Positions 25,212 through 34,348 of a DNA stretch of 64,000 bases are shown in pieces; the first letter of the stretch is position 1, and each line of letters begins with the position of its first letter. Origin of the DNA: CBDFNC01 sp965249895 (GTDB taxonomy: Bacteria > Pseudomonadota > Gammaproteobacteria > Enterobacterales > CBDFNC01); the NCBI GenBank assembly GCA_965249895.1, contig CBDFNC010000005.1:186001-250000 (forward strand), read 5' to 3'. The position numbers and the translations under genes were made by a program. Below the pieces are notes generated by a model. The model was not told the DNA's origin, made no database searches, and saw only the letters and a program-made list of their open reading frames with translations.

Positions 25212-25559
25212 ATGTTTAGCAGGTTTAGTACCACTTACAGCTCACAGCTCAAGGCGATAGTATTTCTTGTCATGCTGGCTGTAGCTGCTTGCGATACGCC
25301 ATTTCACCTATCTCAAACCCTCTCTCACCATTCAGTAATTAACTCGATGGTGGATCACGATGACAAGGAGAACTCCTCCTGCGACTTGGATATGCTGTCC
25401 TCCTTGGACTACTCCTCCGTTGCCATTGCATTGTTTGGTTTGCTCATCGTTATAGTGGTGACGTCACCTGCCAGCATCAGCTGGTACTTTCGCCGCCGAA
25501 ATGTATCGCGACAATCTTCCCGTAAACTCCATCTGATTGACTCCAGATTTTTGGAATAA
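25212..25559 (+). CDS. Small membrane protein, first gene of the copper operon
   Basis: A 115-residue protein with an N-terminal signal-like segment ending in AVAACD (possible lipobox Cys27), a His/Asp-rich middle (HLSQTLSHHSV, MVDHDDKENSSCD) and a second hydrophobic segment (VAIALFGLLIVIVVT) before a basic tail. The histidines, acids and cysteines on the presumed periplasmic side could bind copper. It begins 28 bases after the CueR-type promoter and is followed by copper genes, so a copper role is inferred from context only. No family recognised. Confidence 0.55.
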   Translation: MFSRFSTTYSSQLKAIVFLVMLAVAACDTPFHLSQTLSHHSVINSMVDHDDKENSSCDLDMLSSLDYSSVAIALFGLLIVIVVTSPASISWYFRRRNVSRQSSRKLHLIDSRFLE

Positions 25560-25655
25560 ACCTTCTCTCACATTAGCTTTTTGAGTGCTTTAGCAGTGTA
25601 TATAAGCTAGCTGCTAACAGCGCAAGTTTTATGTATGACGAGAGATAATAACTGT

Positions 25656-26141
25656 ATGTTACTGATCAACCTAAATATCTTAATTATTGCAGCAAGCCTA
25701 GCTTCCCCCTTCGTATACGCGGGCGGAGCAGACCTGCACGGACATGAAACACAACACCAGGAGGAAGATCTGGCCGGAGATCCGGGTTTGTCGAAAGGTG
25801 TCGACCGTGAAATCACAGTGACCATGCACGATTCCATGCGCTTTAACCTGGACCAGCTGCTAGTCAAACAAGGTGAAACCATCCGATTTGTTATTTACAA
25901 CCAGGGCAAAATTCCCCATGAATTCACCATAGGTGACAAAGAAACCTTGTTAGACCACCGGGATATGATGCGCAAAATGCCGCAGATGAAACATCAGGAA
26001 GCCAATGCCATCACCCTTGAACCGGGCGAAAAGAGCGAGATTATCTGGACCTTTGGTAAGGGTGATAATATTCAAGTGGCTTGCCTGATCCCCGGTCACT
26101 ATGAAGCGGGCATGTACACCCGGGTTACCATTACCAAATAG
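25656..26141 (+). CDS. Periplasmic cupredoxin (type I copper protein)
   Basis: A 161-residue secreted protein. Its signal peptide is MLLINLNILIIAASLASPF plus VYA, then a His-rich stretch (DLHGHETQH) and a plastocyanin-like domain. Copper ligands are His in KIPHEFT and Cys, His, Met in ACLIPGHYEAGM. Similar cupredoxins accompany copA/copB operons and are thought to carry or buffer periplasmic copper. I prefer the ATG at 25656, which begins the signal peptide directly; an ATG 7 codons upstream is possible. It ends 9 bases before copA. Confidence 0.85.
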   Translation: MLLINLNILIIAASLASPFVYAGGADLHGHETQHQEEDLAGDPGLSKGVDREITVTMHDSMRFNLDQLLVKQGETIRFVIYNQGKIPHEFTIGDKETLLDHRDMMRKMPQMKHQEANAITLEPGEKSEIIWTFGKGDNIQVACLIPGHYEAGMYTRVTITK

Positions 26142-26150
26142 GGGGAAGAA

Positions 26151-28049
26151 ATGAAATTATTTAATCCCCCGGCTGTTGTGAGTTTACCAAGGCGACGATT
26201 TGTGCAGGGACTCTCGGCGGGGTGTGCACTCGCCAGCCTGGGCGTTGCCCCGCTATCTCTGGCTACCGGCCAAAAAAGTCCCCTTGAACCAACAACACTG
26301 AAAGGCAGTACGTTTAACCTGAATATCGGTTACCAAGCCGTAAACTTTACCGGCATAACCAGACAAGCAACGTCAGTGAATGGATCAGTCCCAGGGCCCA
26401 CACTACGCTGGAAAGAAGGTGAACTTATTACTTTGAGGGTAAAAAACCAGCTGGTCCAGGACAGTTCAATCCACTGGCACGGCATAATTTTACCGTCGGG
26501 TATGGATGGCGTTCCCGGCTTGAGCTTTGCCGGCATCAAGCCCGGCAAGACCTTCGAATACCAATTTAAGTTAAACCAAAGTGGTACCTATTGGTACCAC
26601 AGTCATTCCGATTTCCAAGAGCAAACGGGCGTGTACGGCGCTATCGTCATCGACCCGGTAGTACCAGTGCCTTTTGCCTATGATCGCGATTACGTTGTCC
26701 AGCTGTCTGACTGGAGTGATGAAGACCCGAACCGTATTTACGCAAAACTGAAAAAACTCAGCCACTACTACAACTTTCAGGAGCGGACGCTGAGTGATTT
26801 ACTGCAGGACATAAATAGTAAAGGTGTAACGAACACCTGGCGTGACCGATTCATGTGGAACAGCATGCGCATGAGTGACCGTGACTTATCCGATGTGACC
26901 GGCTACACCTATACCTTTCTGATGAACGGACAAACACCTGCTGAAGGTTGGAAAGGCCTTTTCAAAAAAGGAGAGAAAGTCCTGTTACGCTTTATCAATA
27001 GCTCGGCCATGACACTGTTTGATATCCGCATTGAAGGCTTGAAAATGACGGTGGTGGCGTCCGATGGTCAATACATTGAACCCGTTACGGTGGACGAATT
27101 CCGAATTGGTGTAGCGGAAACCTTCGACGTTATTGTGGAGCCGGATGCCGATAGTGCCTATAGCGTGTTTGCCCAGAGCATAGATCGCACCGGCTTTGCC
27201 CGGGGAACCTTAACCCCGAATATGACGCTGAGCATGTCACCCCCACCCTTGGATCCCGTTCCCAGGTTGGGCTATAGCGAAATGGGCATGGATATGTCGG
27301 CTATGAAAGGTATGGACCATAGCGAAAAAGGCATGGATATGTCGGCTATGAAAGGTATGGACCATAGCGAAAAAGGCATGGATATGTCGGCTATGAAAGG
27401 TATGGACCAGGGCAATATGGAGCATGAGATGCCTGGCATGGACCACAGCAGTATGGGCCATGATATGCCGGCGATGGAAAGATCAGCTCTGGCTAAAGCC
27501 GGCCAAGGAAGTCGCGCACCGGTAGAACACATAGCTACCGAACTTGGTCCCCATGTGGATATGCGAGCGGCGGCGCCTAAGACCAACTTGGACGATCCCG
27601 GTATCGGCCTACGTAATAATGGTCGCCGAGTGCTGACTTATGCCGACCTGTTCAATTTGCACCATTCCCTGGACCTCAGAGAGCCTGAAAGAGAAATCGC
27701 CTTACACCTGACCGGAAATATGAGCCGCTATATGTGGTCCATAAATGGCGTCAAGTTTGCCGATGCCGAGCCACTCCAGCTTAACTATGGCGAACGGGTC
27801 AGGTTGATTCTGGTGAATGACACTATGATGAATCATCCTATCCACCTGCACGGTATGTGGAGCGAACTGGAGACGGGTGATGGAAACAAGCTGCCGCGCA
27901 AGCATACTATTTTGGTGCAGCCGGGCAGCCAGGTGAGTTACCTGGTCACCGCCGATGCATTAGGCCGCTGGGCCTACCACTGCCATTTGTTATATCACAT
28001 GCCGGGAATGTTCCGAGAAGTCAGGGTAAGCAAGGGGCGGACGGTATGA
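26151..28049 (+). CDS. copA: Copper-resistance multicopper oxidase CopA
   Basis: A 632-residue periplasmic multicopper oxidase of the CopA/PcoA type. A twin-arginine signal (PRRRFVQGLSAG) is followed by three cupredoxin domains. Type 2/3 copper motifs are SIHWHG, YWYHSHS, HPIHLHGMW and the C-terminal HCHLLYHMPGM, which also holds the type 1 site. A Met/His-rich segment at about 380-440, with tandem GMDMSAMKGMDHSEK repeats, presumably binds Cu(I). It oxidises Cu(I) or sequesters it in the periplasm. It overlaps copB by 4 bases (ATGA). Length is normal for CopA. Confidence 0.95.
   Translation: MKLFNPPAVVSLPRRRFVQGLSAGCALASLGVAPLSLATGQKSPLEPTTLKGSTFNLNIGYQAVNFTGITRQATSVNGSVPGPTLRWKEGELITLRVKNQLVQDSSIHWHGIILPSGMDGVPGLSFAGIKPGKTFEYQFKLNQSGTYWYHSHSDFQEQTGVYGAIVIDPVVPVPFAYDRDYVVQLSDWSDEDPNRIYAKLKKLSHYYNFQERTLSDLLQDINSKGVTNTWRDRFMWNSMRMSDRDLSDVTGYTYTFLMNGQTPAEGWKGLFKKGEKVLLRFINSSAMTLFDIRIEGLKMTVVASDGQYIEPVTVDEFRIGVAETFDVIVEPDADSAYSVFAQSIDRTGFARGTLTPNMTLSMSPPPLDPVPRLGYSEMGMDMSAMKGMDHSEKGMDMSAMKGMDHSEKGMDMSAMKGMDQGNMEHEMPGMDHSSMGHDMPAMERSALAKAGQGSRAPVEHIATELGPHVDMRAAAPKTNLDDPGIGLRNNGRRVLTYADLFNLHHSLDLREPEREIALHLTGNMSRYMWSINGVKFADAEPLQLNYGERVRLILVNDTMMNHPIHLHGMWSELETGDGNKLPRKHTILVQPGSQVSYLVTADALGRWAYHCHLLYHMPGMFREVRVSKGRTV
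27285..27412 (+). repeat. 45-bp tandem repeats in copA
   Basis: Units start at 27285, 27330 and 27375 (the last partial, 38 bases). The first two are identical over 45 bases, encoding the 15-residue Met-rich motif. Identity at DNA level suggests recent in-frame duplication, so copy number may vary between strains. Confidence 0.9.
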
Positions 28050-28747
28050 GCACGGTCAAATTTGTACTGCCAGTCGCCATGCTGTGCGGCCTTGGTTTTT
28101 CTCAGAGCGCTATCGCCATAGTGGAAGACGACCCTATGCTGACAAAAGTGATGTTAGATCAACTGGAGTACCGCTACGGTGAGCAGGAAAATCCGCTTGC
28201 CCTGGTGGCCCAAGCTTGGGTCGGTAAAGATCTCGACAAACTTTGGTTAAAAATGGAGGGTGAGTATAGCGACAGCGACGAGAAGGACCTCGAGTTACAG
28301 TTGTTATATAGCCGGGCCGCCTCCCCTTTCTGGGATATGCAGGTAGGTTGGCGCGGCGACCTGCAACCAACACCAAACAGGCAATGGTTGGCCCTAGGCT
28401 TTCAAGGGCTTGCCCCTTACTTTATAGAAGTCGATGGTAGCCTTTACCTGGGGAAACAAGGGCGTTCGGCGGCCCGCTTGGAACTGGAATACGAATTAAT
28501 GCTGACCCAGCAGTGGGTGCTGTCACCGGAGCTTGAGCTGAATGCCTATGGTAAAGATGATATTAAGCAGGGAATAAAAGCGGGCTTTTCTGATATGGCG
28601 CTGGGCCTGAGACTACGCTTTGAGGTGGTCAGAGAGTTTGCCCCTTACGTAGGCATTAATTGGGAGAGGAAGCTGGGAAACACCGCCGCTATTGCGGATA
28701 ACCCGAGTGACCTGCAATGGATCGCCGGTATCCGTGCCTGGTTTTAA
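28046..28747 (+). CDS. copB: Copper-resistance outer-membrane protein CopB
   Basis: A 233-residue protein of the CopB/PcoB family. A signal peptide (VAMLCGLGFSQSAIA) is followed by an outer-membrane beta-barrel with alternating aromatic strands: LEYRYGEQENPL, WVGKDLDKLWLKMEGE, WLALGFQGLAPYF, SPELELNAYG, APYVGINWERKLG, and a terminal phenylalanine. The Met-rich N-terminal extension seen in some CopB proteins is absent. The start overlaps copA by ATGA, so it is coupled. It ends the operon; a terminator follows at 28758. Confidence 0.93.
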   Translation: MSTVKFVLPVAMLCGLGFSQSAIAIVEDDPMLTKVMLDQLEYRYGEQENPLALVAQAWVGKDLDKLWLKMEGEYSDSDEKDLELQLLYSRAASPFWDMQVGWRGDLQPTPNRQWLALGFQGLAPYFIEVDGSLYLGKQGRSAARLELEYELMLTQQWVLSPELELNAYGKDDIKQGIKAGFSDMALGLRLRFEVVREFAPYVGINWERKLGNTAAIADNPSDLQWIAGIRAWF

Positions 28748-28757
28748 ACCTTAGTAG

Positions 28758-28785
28758 AAAGAGGCTTTTGATATGCCTCTTTATA
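28758..28785 (+). terminator. Terminator of the copper operon
   Basis: AAAGAGGC (28758-28765) pairs perfectly with GCCTCTTT (28775-28782), 9-base loop, 10 bases after the copB stop. Confidence 0.8.
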
Positions 28786-29161
28786 CTATGCCAGGCAATT
28801 TGAAAGGCTGAGAACTGACTAGGGCTAGCCTCACCCAAAACCAACGGGGATATACGGGAACCTAGCCAAGAGGTTATATTGGAAAATAATGTCAGCCGAA
28901 ACGTGCAGATGTAATCAAGCCCACTGATTTATAAAGTCGAGCCGCTACAAATAGTTATAACTAAACGTTACTTGGTTAATTTTACCTATAACTCTTCAGC
29001 TCTTCGCCACCACTTTCGCTGCGTGTAAACCTGTAGTGCAGCCAAACCACATGACTAATAACCTGAGTAGGGTCCAATAATCAGGGCACAACATTGATTT
29101 TTCATACCCTGATTATCACATGGCTTATACATGCCGCTTAACTAGCCGATGAATAACATAT
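28786..29161. other. Gap with one 10-bp hairpin
   Basis: No gene seen. ATAATCAGGG (29077-29086) and its exact inverse (29107-29116) form a hairpin about 45 bases past the end of the YHS gene on the minus strand and may end that transcript, although no T-run follows. Confidence 0.4.
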
Positions 29162-29638
29162 TTACAGCTTGTCGACTGCAACCCCTTTAATTTCTGTCCA
29201 GCTAGTATTGGCTGTGGTGATATAACCACTTGTGTCCGACAACCAACGCTTTTGTACTGATTTATCCAGGTTTAGATACAGTTTTTCATCAACAATCTTC
29301 CACGCTAATGGATCTGTATCGAACTTCTTCTCCATGGCAACACCAAATGCACAATAGCCACCATATTGAGGAGCATAAGCAACAGGATTTGCTCGAAATT
29401 CGTCGCGGTTTTTCTCATTGGAAAAGTGGTAAATCGCATTTTTATATGTAGCGCTAAAATCAGCCTTTCCTTTAACTGCCTTGCTATCAGTAAAGTAAGC
29501 AACCGGGTCATAACCCTTGATGGCAAGATCATTGCCATCAGCATTAGCATCGATATCTGCCGCAATGACTCCTGTGGATAGACTCAATGCGGTAGCGATG
29601 GATAGTGCACGTAGTGTAGAAGTTAGTTTTGACATCAT
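29162..29638 (-). CDS. Secreted YHS-domain protein
   Basis: A 158-residue protein with a cleavable signal peptide (SIATALSLSTGVIAA) and a YHS domain: GYDPVAYFTD, ATYKNAIYHFSNEKNRDEF, PVAYAPQYGGYCAFGVA. YHS domains often contact metals, particularly near copper pumps, and this one lies next to the copper operon, but it is on the other strand and separate from it. It is divergent from an AraC-type regulator 114 bases away, which may control it. Function otherwise unknown. Confidence 0.85.
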   Translation of the reverse strand: MMSKLTSTLRALSIATALSLSTGVIAADIDANADGNDLAIKGYDPVAYFTDSKAVKGKADFSATYKNAIYHFSNEKNRDEFRANPVAYAPQYGGYCAFGVAMEKKFDTDPLAWKIVDEKLYLNLDKSVQKRWLSDTSGYITTANTSWTEIKGVAVDKL

Positions 29639-29752
29639 GTTTTCCTCTGTTTGTTAAGGCTATTCGTTAGCTGTGTAAACTTTAGACCTAACCTCCGGTC
29701 TATTGGGATGCGATAGTCTTGGTTTTAATACAGATAGTACGGAGTTTTCAAA

Positions 29753-30589
29753 ATGGATAACCTTTCTTACATCATGCAGCGTTTTTCTATCACCGCCGGG
29801 GTGTTTTATACCGGTCATCTGTGCGGGCTGTCCCAATTTGATGATCCCAATAACTCTGCCGGACACCTTCATTTGCTGCGAAGTGGCGAGCTAACCTTAG
29901 TCAACAGTGAACGGGAAAGCGTCCAGCTAACAGAGCCGACATTAATTTTTATACCACGTCCGTCAGCCCACTCGTTAAGGGCGGATAGCCAGGTTGGAGC
30001 TGAGATGGTTTGCGCTACTGTTCACTATGGAACAGGGCCAAATAACCCCATGGCAATGGCATTACCATCCGTTATGGCAATCCCCCTTTCTGCTTGTCCT
30101 GTGCTGTTTGCCGTAGTTGAAAGCCTGTTTGCGGAGGCATTTTCAGAAAAGGCAGGTAAACAATTTATAATGGATCGTTTGAGCGAAGTGTTATTGGCTT
30201 TGCTATTGAGAACTCTTATTGAGCGCAATACAGTCCACGGCGGAATGTTAGCCGGACTCTCCCACCCTCGACTGGCAGCTGTTCTCAATACAATTCACAG
30301 TGAACCCGTCGCGACTCATTCCATGGAGGCGTTGGCACAAGAGGCAATGATGTCGCGAACCGTCTTTATTGAAACCTTTAAAACTGTGGTTGGGGTGACA
30401 CCTGGAGACTATATATTAGATTGGCGAATTGGTCTGGCACAAGGCATGATGAGAAAAGGAAAACCTCTTACCTGGGTGGCAGAAGCCGTGGGTTATAGCA
30501 ATAGCTCCGGCTTTGCACGCGCTTTTCGTCGAAGTTCTGGCCAATCTCCAAGACAATGGTTGGCAGCTCAGCAAAATATGTCTCAGTAA
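29753..30589 (+). CDS. AraC-family regulator (cupin plus HTH)
   Basis: A 278-residue regulator. The N-terminal cupin-type sensor includes LLRSGELTLVN and LIFIPRPSAHSL. The C-terminal double helix-turn-helix has MEALAQEAMMSRTVFIETFK, GVTPGDYILDWRI and VAEAVGYSNSSGFARAFRR, ending GQSPRQW. Family role: ligand-controlled activation. It is divergent from the YHS gene, its most likely target. The start has CGGAG upstream. Intact; ligand unknown. Confidence 0.88.
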   Translation: MDNLSYIMQRFSITAGVFYTGHLCGLSQFDDPNNSAGHLHLLRSGELTLVNSERESVQLTEPTLIFIPRPSAHSLRADSQVGAEMVCATVHYGTGPNNPMAMALPSVMAIPLSACPVLFAVVESLFAEAFSEKAGKQFIMDRLSEVLLALLLRTLIERNTVHGGMLAGLSHPRLAAVLNTIHSEPVATHSMEALAQEAMMSRTVFIETFKTVVGVTPGDYILDWRIGLAQGMMRKGKPLTWVAEAVGYSNSSGFARAFRRSSGQSPRQWLAAQQNMSQ

Positions 30590-30780
30590 TTTCCTAATGG
30601 TGATCAATATAGTTTGATCCAAATTAGCTACTGAACAGGCTCAACATCCTTAGCAAGTCTTTAACAGCATCTAGCTTGGCCGTCACCATTACAGGGAACA
30701 TGGCTTGAATTTCTATCATTTAACTGACTCCCACAATATGTTGATTTTGTGGTTGTCAGCACCTGCAATTAACGCAACAA
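30590..30780. other. Short gap before a MITE
   Basis: Nothing recognised between the AraC gene and the repeat element at 30782. Confidence 0.3.
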
Positions 30781-30781
30781 G

Positions 30782-31056
30782 CTAGTACCCATCCTGAAAC
30801 GCCGATTCTGTCATTCCCTCGCACGTGGTGGTCCGACATCTGGATGGTCCGACACTCGGAATCCAGTGGCTTAACCGCGATCACGGAGCACGCTAAAAGT
30901 CACTAGACCGAGATGTCGGACCATACCAGGCAAGCTGACAATGACAGGGACCGCTGAGATAGTAGTGACTAACTTTAAGCCTTTGGGAAACGACAAGTAT
31001 CGCAATCTAAAAATATAACTGAAGAACGAATATGTGAGTTTCAGGATGGGCGCTAG
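30782..31056. mobile_element. CTAG-flanked MITE, copy A
   Basis: A non-coding element bounded by inverted ends CCCATCCTGAAAC / GTTTCAGGATGGG, with CTAG outside each end. Most of it matches copy B (38924) in the same direction and copy C (42690) inverted, though copy A has about 40 extra bases. The CTAG target and lack of coding capacity suggest an IS5-type MITE. Its right flank supplies the stop codon of the AraC gene at 31053. Confidence 0.75.
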
Positions 31057-31853
31057 CTATTGTACAAAACGGACAGATTATCAAACTCTGTGGGTGTGAC
31101 CCCTGATAAACGTTTGAACTCACGGATAAAGTGCGGCTGATCATAATAGTGCTCAGTCCAAGGCACTTTACAACTCATTGCCTTCATATACTGGAGTGTG
31201 CTTTGGAAGCGGAGCACTCGGGTAAACTCCCGGGGGGATAACCCCAGATGATGTTGAGTCAGCCGACGAAGCTGACGAGCAGACAGGCCAAATTCGGAGC
31301 ACTTCTTATCCGACAAATCAAAGCTGGAAGAGATATTGTGATAGGAATAGTGGATATAGCGAGCCAGTCTAGAATCGATATCTGGGTATTTCATTTCATT
31401 AAGCAGTATTGCTGTTAAAGATTTACAGCGCTCCTCGAATCGAAGGGGGTTACCCATGCACTCAAGTACGACACGCAATACAGAGTCCGGGAGCATATCG
31501 GCTTTTTGAGTGTTATCAGTGCTACTCCACTCCCCTATCGGGGAAGGGACCAAACATTGATCTCCTAGCATATGGAATCGAATACCAAAATATGATGCTG
31601 GACCATTCAATTCAAATACGATGGAAGAGGTAAATGGAGTAACAATATAAATTTCTTCAGGGCTGTTCAGATTTATAATCCAGTCAACACAATTATCTGG
31701 CATGCTGCGATAAAAATGATTCCCTTCAGGTACATTTAGTTGCCAGAAGCTCTGAATGCAGTAGCTTAGTGGAGCTGGAGGCGTAATAGTCGAGTACGCA
31801 TTTGTGTCAGCTATATATCCTTGGCAGGGGCGGTAATCTATCTTTAGCGGCAT
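31053..31853 (-). CDS. AraC-family regulator with DUF6597-type N-terminus
   Basis: A 266-residue regulator: the N-terminal part (SYCIQSFWQLNVPEG, MPDNCVDWIINL, GIRFHMLGDQCL) resembles the AraC-associated DUF6597 domain, and the C-terminal HTH has LSARQLRRLTQHHLGLSPRE and QPHFIREFKRLSGVTPTEF. The ATG at 31853 has GGGTGAT before it. Its final codons and stop (AAT AGC TAG) run into the CTAG flank of MITE copy A, so the natural C-terminus may have been altered by that insertion; the HTH itself is complete. Targets unknown. Confidence 0.83.
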   Translation of the reverse strand: MPLKIDYRPCQGYIADTNAYSTITPPAPLSYCIQSFWQLNVPEGNHFYRSMPDNCVDWIINLNSPEEIYIVTPFTSSIVFELNGPASYFGIRFHMLGDQCLVPSPIGEWSSTDNTQKADMLPDSVLRVVLECMGNPLRFEERCKSLTAILLNEMKYPDIDSRLARYIHYSYHNISSSFDLSDKKCSEFGLSARQLRRLTQHHLGLSPREFTRVLRFQSTLQYMKAMSCKVPWTEHYYDQPHFIREFKRLSGVTPTEFDNLSVLYNS

Positions 31854-32146
31854 TAAATCATCACCCAATAGCTATAAGAGTTTGTTGGTTTTAATAAATT
31901 TTTTTTACTTATTTTTGAACACTTGGACATTCATTATTCTCCGGCAGAAAGTCGATATGAGTGAGGAATGCAATATCCACAGAGCATGCTCTTTTACAAC
32001 TGAGCTCGTTGAGAGCTTGCCTGGATTTCTATTTTACTTCTAAGCCCATATTAAAATCCGCCTCAAACGGCAGTACTCATCTTTCACCATAATACCGAGT
32101 TCTGTATTACCGCCATGATACACCGGAATGGGGCTGACTTGTGTGG

Positions 32147-33040
32147 TTAAAGGGTTAACCTTGGCTGAATGAAGTCGAGAAATGCTGTGACTCTTCTGGC
32201 AATAGCCGATGTTTTATAATATACCGCACTCACCTGCTCCCTCTCTGTGTTCTGGCTTTTATCCGCTTCCAGCAAGGCAACTAACCGTCCGGCTTTTATA
32301 TCTTGTTTGACCATAAACCCAGACATACAAGCTATCCCAGTACCTTCCAGCACTAGCTGACGAACGACCTCGCCGTTGCTCGAGGTCATCTTGCCGCGGA
32401 TCTCATTTATTCCATTTAGGGGCCACTTGTTTAATGACTTAGGCCCAACAAAACCAATTAATTCATGACTCATCAGATCGGCAGCTTGTTGCGGTATTCC
32501 CTGTCGGGACAGGTATTCCGGAGACGCCACAATATACAGCGGACTCTTCCCCAGGACTCTCGCGTGCAAGCTCGAGTCACTCAGTTTTCCTACACGAATA
32601 GCAACATCGGTTCTATGCTCAATCAGATCAACTATCCCTTCATGTGAATTGAGCTCTAATTCAATATCTGGGTAGGATTGATGAAACGCCGATATATGCG
32701 GCACTAACTGATGCAATAGAAATGGACTGGCAGCATCTACCCTTAGCCGACCCCTTGGCAGCTTAGAGTGTGAAATAACCTCTTCTTCTGCCTGCTGAAT
32801 ATAATGCAGTCCGACTCGTATGGACTCGATAAATTGCCTGCCTTCTTCCGTTAACTCGAGTCGCCGAGTCGTACGGATCAAAATCGTCATATTCAGTTGT
32901 TGCTCTACTCGGCTGACGGCTCGGGAAACCCGGGCTACCTGGATCCCCAGCACATCAGCCGCAGCTGTAAAACCGCCACTATCCACCACGGTTAACAGCA
33001 ACTCAAGATCATCAGAACGCGTTTTTATTGCAATATCCAC
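32147..33040 (-). CDS. LysR-family transcriptional regulator
   Basis: A 297-residue LTTR. The N-terminal winged HTH (LLLTVVDSGGFTAAADVLGI, RVSRAVSRVEQQL, RRLELTEEGRQF) is followed by a substrate-binding-like sensor domain (GRLRVDAASPFLLHQLVP, VAIRVGKLSDSSL, VLEGTGIACMSGFMV). It is divergent from an MFS exporter gene, the classic regulator/target layout, so it probably controls that pump in response to its substrate. The start is GTG at 33040. Intact. Confidence 0.9.
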   Translation of the reverse strand: MDIAIKTRSDDLELLLTVVDSGGFTAAADVLGIQVARVSRAVSRVEQQLNMTILIRTTRRLELTEEGRQFIESIRVGLHYIQQAEEEVISHSKLPRGRLRVDAASPFLLHQLVPHISAFHQSYPDIELELNSHEGIVDLIEHRTDVAIRVGKLSDSSLHARVLGKSPLYIVASPEYLSRQGIPQQAADLMSHELIGFVGPKSLNKWPLNGINEIRGKMTSSNGEVVRQLVLEGTGIACMSGFMVKQDIKAGRLVALLEADKSQNTEREQVSAVYYKTSAIARRVTAFLDFIQPRLTL

Positions 33041-33135
33041 AAAAGTCTTTTCACATAATCACCATTTATCGCAAAAGTATAATCCTGAATAATCCACCGT
33101 CAACGCAAAACCAAAATTATATGACGGAGAACTGC

Positions 33136-34314
33136 ATGCCACTCGCTCTATTCGCGCTCACGCTAAGCGCTTTCGCAATCGGTACCACAGAGTTTGTTAT
33201 CGTGGGTTTGATCCCCACCATTGCGCAAGATCTCGGCGTATCACTTCCTTCTGCCGGACTACTGGTTAGCCTTTACGCGCTAGGGGTCGCTGTAGGCGCC
33301 CCCGTACTAACCGCTCTCACCGGTAGGTGGAATAGAAAAGCCGTGCTGTTAAGCCTGATGGCGCTATTCGTACTGGGTAACCTACTTGCCTGGCAGGCCC
33401 CAAATTACGCCACCCTCATTGCTGCACGAATACTGACCGGGTTAGCTCACGGTGTATTCTTTTCGATTGGTACAACAATAGCGACGAGTCTGGTGCCTAA
33501 GGACAAAGCCGCCAGTGCAATTGCTATTATGTTCACCGGTCTTACCGTAGCGCTGGTTACGGGAGTGCCATTAGGCACATTTATCGGACAAACATTTGGC
33601 TGGAGTACGACCTTTTTAGTAGTCTCGCTGCTGGGCTTGATCGCATTGTTAGGCAGTGCAAAGCTGATCCCCAATAACTTAAAGCAATCAGCTCCGGCAA
33701 AAATGTCCGCACAGCTTAAAGTGCTTACTCAGCCTCGCTTGTTACTCGTCTACGCCATTACCGCAATTGGTTACGGTGGTACATTTATTGCCTTTACATA
33801 CCTGGCCCCTATTCTGGAACAAATTACCGGCTTAGGGTCTAATGCTATCAGTATCGTCTTGCTGGTATACGGGGTCTCCGTTGCTGCTGGAAACATCTGG
33901 GGCGGAAAAATGGCTGATAAATTGGGACCTATAAAAGCACTTAGCTTCATTTTTGCAGGTCTGGCAATTGTACTGGTTGCTTTCAGCATTACAGCAAGCA
34001 ACCCCATTGCTGCAGTTTTCACTATTTTGGTTTGGGGTGCCTTTGCATTCGGCAACGTCCCCGGACTTCAGGTGTATGTAGTAAAACTGGCAGAAAAACA
34101 TACTCCAGATGCCGTTGATGTCGCATCAGGCCTTAATATAGCTGCTTTTAATATAGGAATCGCTCTGGGTGCCTGGGGAGGTGGTTTGATTGTCGACCGA
34201 GCCGGCCTCATCCATACGCCCTGGGTTGGCGCAATTGTCGTTATCTTTGCCTTGCTACTCACCCGGCTAAGTGGCTCTCTGGACAAACGAGCCACCAAGC
34301 TGCAAACCGCGTAA
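33136..34314 (+). CDS. MFS drug/sugar efflux transporter (AraJ/YdhP type)
   Basis: A 392-residue, 12-helix major facilitator protein. The family opening ALFALTLSAFAIGTTEFVIV, the loop LTGRWNRKAVLL, then RILTGLAHGVFFSIG and GKMADKLGPIKALSF are diagnostic for the AraJ/YdhP branch of proton-driven exporters. I chose the ATG at 33136, 7 bases after GGAG; the in-frame ATG 5 codons earlier is possible. Expression is probably controlled by the divergent LysR gene. Substrate unknown. Confidence 0.88.
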   Translation: MPLALFALTLSAFAIGTTEFVIVGLIPTIAQDLGVSLPSAGLLVSLYALGVAVGAPVLTALTGRWNRKAVLLSLMALFVLGNLLAWQAPNYATLIAARILTGLAHGVFFSIGTTIATSLVPKDKAASAIAIMFTGLTVALVTGVPLGTFIGQTFGWSTTFLVVSLLGLIALLGSAKLIPNNLKQSAPAKMSAQLKVLTQPRLLLVYAITAIGYGGTFIAFTYLAPILEQITGLGSNAISIVLLVYGVSVAAGNIWGGKMADKLGPIKALSFIFAGLAIVLVAFSITASNPIAAVFTILVWGAFAFGNVPGLQVYVVKLAEKHTPDAVDVASGLNIAAFNIGIALGAWGGGLIVDRAGLIHTPWVGAIVVIFALLLTRLSGSLDKRATKLQTA

Positions 34315-34323
34315 CCAACTAAT

Positions 34324-34348
34324 GGGGCCATGTGCCCCTACGCTTTTT
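34324..34348 (+). terminator. Terminator after the MFS gene
   Basis: GGGGC-CATGT-GCCCC hairpin followed by TACGCTTTTT, 10 bases after the stop. Confidence 0.65.
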
